Below are positions 21,507 to 23,993 of a stretch of DNA of 23,993 nucleotides, one piece after another. The DNA is from DG-33 sp964345105 (GTDB lineage Archaea; Hadarchaeota; Hadarchaeia; Hadarchaeales; Hadarchaeaceae): assembly GCA_964345105.1 (NCBI GenBank), contig CAYFPZ010000054.1, forward strand, positions 1 to 23,993, given 5' to 3'. The position numbers and the translations under genes were made by a program. The number at the start of each line of letters is the position of its first letter. Within the stretch, counting starts at the first letter, position 1. Below the pieces are notes generated by a model. That model was not told the DNA's origin, did no database searches, and saw nothing but the letters and a program-made list of their open reading frames with translations.

Positions 21507-23609
21507 TTGATAAAATTGGAAATACATAAAAGCGTTTGTCGGATTTGCCATGGAGGTTGTGGGGTCCTTGTACACGTTTCAGATGGCAAAGTGACGAAAA
21601 TTGAAGGTGATAAAGAAAATCCTATTAATAAAGGGAGATTGTGTGCAAAAGGTCTTGCCTCACTAGAGTTGCTCTATCACCCGGATCGTCTTAAGCATCC
21701 TCTCAAGAAGGTGAAGGAAGGAACGTGGGACCGAATCTCGTGGGACGAGGCTTTAAGTATTATATCCGATGAACTCGCCCGCATTAGAAAACAGTACGGG
21801 CCAGAATCGGTAGCTGTATTCCAAGGAACTGGAAGGCACCATTATCTATTCGTCCCGAGGTTCGCCCACGCATTTGGAACTCCAAATTGGAGTGAACCTG
21901 GGTTAGCGCAGTGTTTCTTCCCCCGTCTTACGGTCGCCACGATCACCTTCGGAGAATACCTCGTTAATGACTATTATAATAAAGATGTAAATCCCAAATG
22001 CATACTCGTTTGGGGCCATAATCCAATAATAACTGGCCCTGATGGTGAGCTTCCATGGCCGTTTCTTGAGGCGCTGGATAAGGGAAGTAAGCTTATCGTC
22101 ATAGACCCACGTCTTACAATCACAGCACAAAGGGCAGATATATGGATACAATTGAGGCCTGGAACTGACTGTGCATTGGCTTTAGCTATGTTGAATGTTA
22201 TTATACAAGAGGAGTTATACGATAAAGATTTCGTGGAAAAATGGGTATATGGTTTTGATAGATTAGTCGAGCATGTTAAGAAATTCACTCCGGAATGGGC
22301 AGAAGAAATAACGTGGATTGAAAAACAAAAAATAAAGGAAACGGCGAGAGAGTTCGCAGAAAATAAACCAGCTTGCGTTGAGTGGGGAGTAGCAATCGAG
22401 CATACACCTAACTCCATTCAGACGCTCCGAGCTGTGATGCTCCTACCGGCAATAACGGGAAATATAGATATACCAGGCGGGTTAAAATTTGGCAGAAGAA
22501 TTTGGTCCAATATTCCAACATTAGAAAATACATTGCCTGAAGAAACAAAAAGAAAGAGATTGGGTTATGACAGATTTAAACTCCTAAGTTCTGAACATGC
22601 TATCCTTCCATCGGGCCATATACCATCCATACTCAGAGCCATGAGAACAGGCAAACCTTACCCTATCAAAGGGCTCCTCCTTTTTGGGAACAACGGATTA
22701 GTGAGTTTTGCAAATTCTAGGGAAGTTTATGATTCATTAAAAAAACTTGAGTTTATTGCTGCTGCAGATCTCTTTATGACTCCAACTGCCGAACTTGCTG
22801 ATGTAGTCCTTCCAGCGGCCAGCTGGCTTGAGGTGGATGCGGTTATGGGGCTTCCTTATAACGCTGAGAGATTTCTTTGTGCGCAGAAAAAAATTGTCAG
22901 AATTGGAGAATGCAAGCAAGATGAGGAAATATTGATTGAATTAGCCAGAAAACTGAACTTAAAGGTTGGCACCGAAGCTCTCGAAGAGGTTTACGATCGT
23001 CAATTGATTCCTGCCGGGTGCACATGGAAAGAATTGAAGGAAAAAAACTTTGTCCTTCTTCCCACGGAATATAAAAAGTACGAAAAGGAAGGATTTAAAA
23101 CACCTTCGGGAAAAGTCGAGGTCTATTCGAACAAGCTCGAGCAATTAGGTTATTATCCCCTGCCAACCTATAAGGAACCTCCAGAAAGCCCAATAAGCAC
23201 GCCAGAGATCGCCAAAAAATATCCGTTAATTTTAATCACCGGAGGAAGAACTACTGTATTTTTTCATTCCGAATTGAGGCAAATCAAATCACTAAGGAAA
23301 GTTCATCCCGATCCCTTAGTTGAAATACATCCAAAAACGGCAGAAGAGCGAGGGATCAAGGATGGTGAATGGGTTTTTATAGAAAATGTTAGGGGTAAAA
23401 TCAAGCAGAAAGCTAAACTGACAGAGGGGATTCATCCAAAAGTTGTGAATTGTGAACATGCTTGGTGGTTCCCGGAAAAAGGTCGGCCTGAATATGGGGT
23501 ATGGGAGTCAAATGTTAATTTGCTGACAAGCAATAAACCTCCTTACGATCCGGCTATGGGAACTTATCAATTAAGAGCATTACTCTGTGAGGTTTATCCT
23601 GCTGGGTAG
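21507..23609 (+). CDS. molybdopterin-dependent oxidoreductase (catalytic subunit-like), substrate unknown
   Basis: This ~700-residue enzyme is in the DMSO reductase/formate dehydrogenase superfamily. An N-terminal [4Fe-4S] site is formed by C11, C14, C18 and C46 (CRICHGGC and GRLCAKG). PDRLKHPLKKVKEGTWDRIS, LIVIDPRLTITAQRADIWIQ, LADVVLPAASWLEVDA and C-terminal VEIHPKTAEERGIKDGEWV are molybdopterin-binding segments. The likely Mo ligand is C136 in GLAQCFFPR; formate dehydrogenases have Cys or SeCys followed by His, absent here. No Tat signal is present, so it is probably cytoplasmic. Translation starts at TTG 21507 or TTG 21516, both with weak ribosome binding sites and no ATG nearby. No iron-sulfur or membrane partner subunit adjoins. 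It is richer in A+T than the RNA polymerase genes, suggesting lateral acquisition. Confidence 0.88.
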   Translation: MIKLEIHKSVCRICHGGCGVLVHVSDGKVTKIEGDKENPINKGRLCAKGLASLELLYHPDRLKHPLKKVKEGTWDRISWDEALSIISDELARIRKQYGPESVAVFQGTGRHHYLFVPRFAHAFGTPNWSEPGLAQCFFPRLTVATITFGEYLVNDYYNKDVNPKCILVWGHNPIITGPDGELPWPFLEALDKGSKLIVIDPRLTITAQRADIWIQLRPGTDCALALAMLNVIIQEELYDKDFVEKWVYGFDRLVEHVKKFTPEWAEEITWIEKQKIKETAREFAENKPACVEWGVAIEHTPNSIQTLRAVMLLPAITGNIDIPGGLKFGRRIWSNIPTLENTLPEETKRKRLGYDRFKLLSSEHAILPSGHIPSILRAMRTGKPYPIKGLLLFGNNGLVSFANSREVYDSLKKLEFIAAADLFMTPTAELADVVLPAASWLEVDAVMGLPYNAERFLCAQKKIVRIGECKQDEEILIELARKLNLKVGTEALEEVYDRQLIPAGCTWKELKEKNFVLLPTEYKKYEKEGFKTPSGKVEVYSNKLEQLGYYPLPTYKEPPESPISTPEIAKKYPLILITGGRTTVFFHSELRQIKSLRKVHPDPLVEIHPKTAEERGIKDGEWVFIENVRGKIKQKAKLTEGIHPKVVNCEHAWWFPEKGRPEYGVWESNVNLLTSNKPPYDPAMGTYQLRALLCEVYPAG

Positions 23610-23766
23610 GCTTTTTCGCTAATCCTCGATTTGCTCAGGTGTTATCGGTAAATACTGTTTGCGTTGGAATAGTTATCGCTCAGGTTAAAGCTGCCGTGAT
23701 TATCAATTTCTTTATTTCAAAACCTTAGATAAATCTTTATCATCACATTCACCAGATTCTTCTGGT
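23610..23766. promoter_or_regulatory. intergenic with tRNA-Ser promoter
   Basis: No gene is visible. GCTCAGGT occurs twice, without clear meaning. CTTTATCA near 23735-23742 is TATA-like and about 28 bp before the tRNA-Ser 5' end. Confidence 0.4.
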
Positions 23767-23851
23767 GCCGGGGTAGCCAAGCCAGGTAAGGCGCACGCCT
23801 TGAGAGCGTGTGGCCCTTTGGGCCTCAAGGGTTCGAATCCCTTCCCCGGCG
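23767..23851 (+). tRNA. tRNA-Ser (TGA)
   Basis: A class II tRNA: acceptor GCCGGGG/CCCCGGC, TA at 8-9, D-stem GCC/GGC, anticodon stem CACGC/GCGTG with loop CTTGAGA (TGA at 23801-23803). The long variable arm contains GGCCC-TTT-GGGCC, and the T-arm is AAGGG-TTCGAAT-CCCTT. Discriminator G fits serine. There is no intron and no encoded CCA. Confidence 0.95.
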
Positions 23852-23876
23852 CTTCTATTTTTATTAAAAAAAGAAG
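23852..23876 (+). terminator. A+T-rich inverted repeat after tRNA-Ser
   Basis: CTTCT pairs with AGAAG and the inner TTTTT with AAAAA around loop ATTA, directly after the tRNA 3' end. The T-run is a likely terminator. From 23877 to 23993 I see nothing recognisable. Confidence 0.4.
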
Positions 23877-23993
23877 AGAGGAGTTTATTGTTTAAGATTC
23901 CTTCAGATAAAACCCGTATAATCTCTGTTTTTAAAATTTCTTGTTGAATTTATGGAAGAGTACAGATAGTAATGCAAGGTGCACAGCAAATCC

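Noticed and set aside
1..23993. CRISPR array, transposase, toxin-antitoxin or restriction system
   Set aside because: No regularly spaced repeats, cas-like proteins, transposase motifs or two-gene toxin pairs were seen in any frame.

Overview
The window is archaeal chromosomal DNA. The evidence is an archaeal-type RNA polymerase set (RpoH, one-piece RpoB, and the largest subunit split into A' and A''), followed by L30e, the two-KH NusA, S12, S7, EF-1A and S10. Also archaeal are TATA-like promoters and short or absent leaders, GGTGAT/GAGG-type ribosome binding sites with GTG and TTG starts, and a tRNA with bulge-helix-bulge introns. EF-1A has the short loop (AADDGIMPQTREH) rather than the longer insertion known from many Crenarchaeota, and RpoB is not split as in many methanogens. 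Together these suggest a deep euryarchaeal-type lineage, for example Hadarchaeota-like or Archaeoglobus-like. This placement is inference and no species is claimed.

Layout. (1) 1-1464, minus: a winged-helix regulator followed by an MMPL/RND-family exporter that runs off the left edge. (2) 1548-3032, plus and divergent: a B12-binding-type radical SAM protein of unknown role. (3) 3073-5975: de novo NAD genes in pathway order, nadX (aspartate dehydrogenase), nadA (quinolinate synthase) and nadC (quinolinate phosphoribosyltransferase), plus a 71-residue winged-helix protein. (4) 6065-7174: a DUF763 protein. (5) 7211-7599: tRNA-Tyr with two introns, a 5S rRNA separate from any 16S/23S genes, and tRNA-Asp. 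(6) 7600-8797: a divergent thyX enclosed between the intact tRNA-Asp and a second, decayed copy of its 3' half, which looks like an integration scar. (7) 8893-9450: mntP, a putative manganese exporter. (8) 9600-20553: tRNA-Lys and then the transcription/translation supercluster rpoH-rpoB-rpoA1-rpoA2-rpl30e-nusA-rps12-rps7-EF1A-rps10, with many start/stop overlaps and additional TATA-like sites before rps12, EF-1A and rps10. (9) 20561-21289, minus: a methyltransferase-fold protein with a degenerate SAM motif. (10) 21507-23609: an A+T-rich, stand-alone molybdopterin oxidoreductase. (11) 23767-23851: tRNA-Ser.

The most informative unusual structure is in tRNA-Tyr. Besides the expected anticodon-loop intron it has a 20-nt intron inside the T-loop, and this folds into a textbook strict bulge-helix-bulge whose predicted splicing restores a perfect T-arm. 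Next is the tRNA-Asp duplication around the atypical thyX. I saw no CRISPR array, transposase, integrase or new multi-gene defence system. The RNA polymerase/ribosomal block is ordinary core archaeal content.
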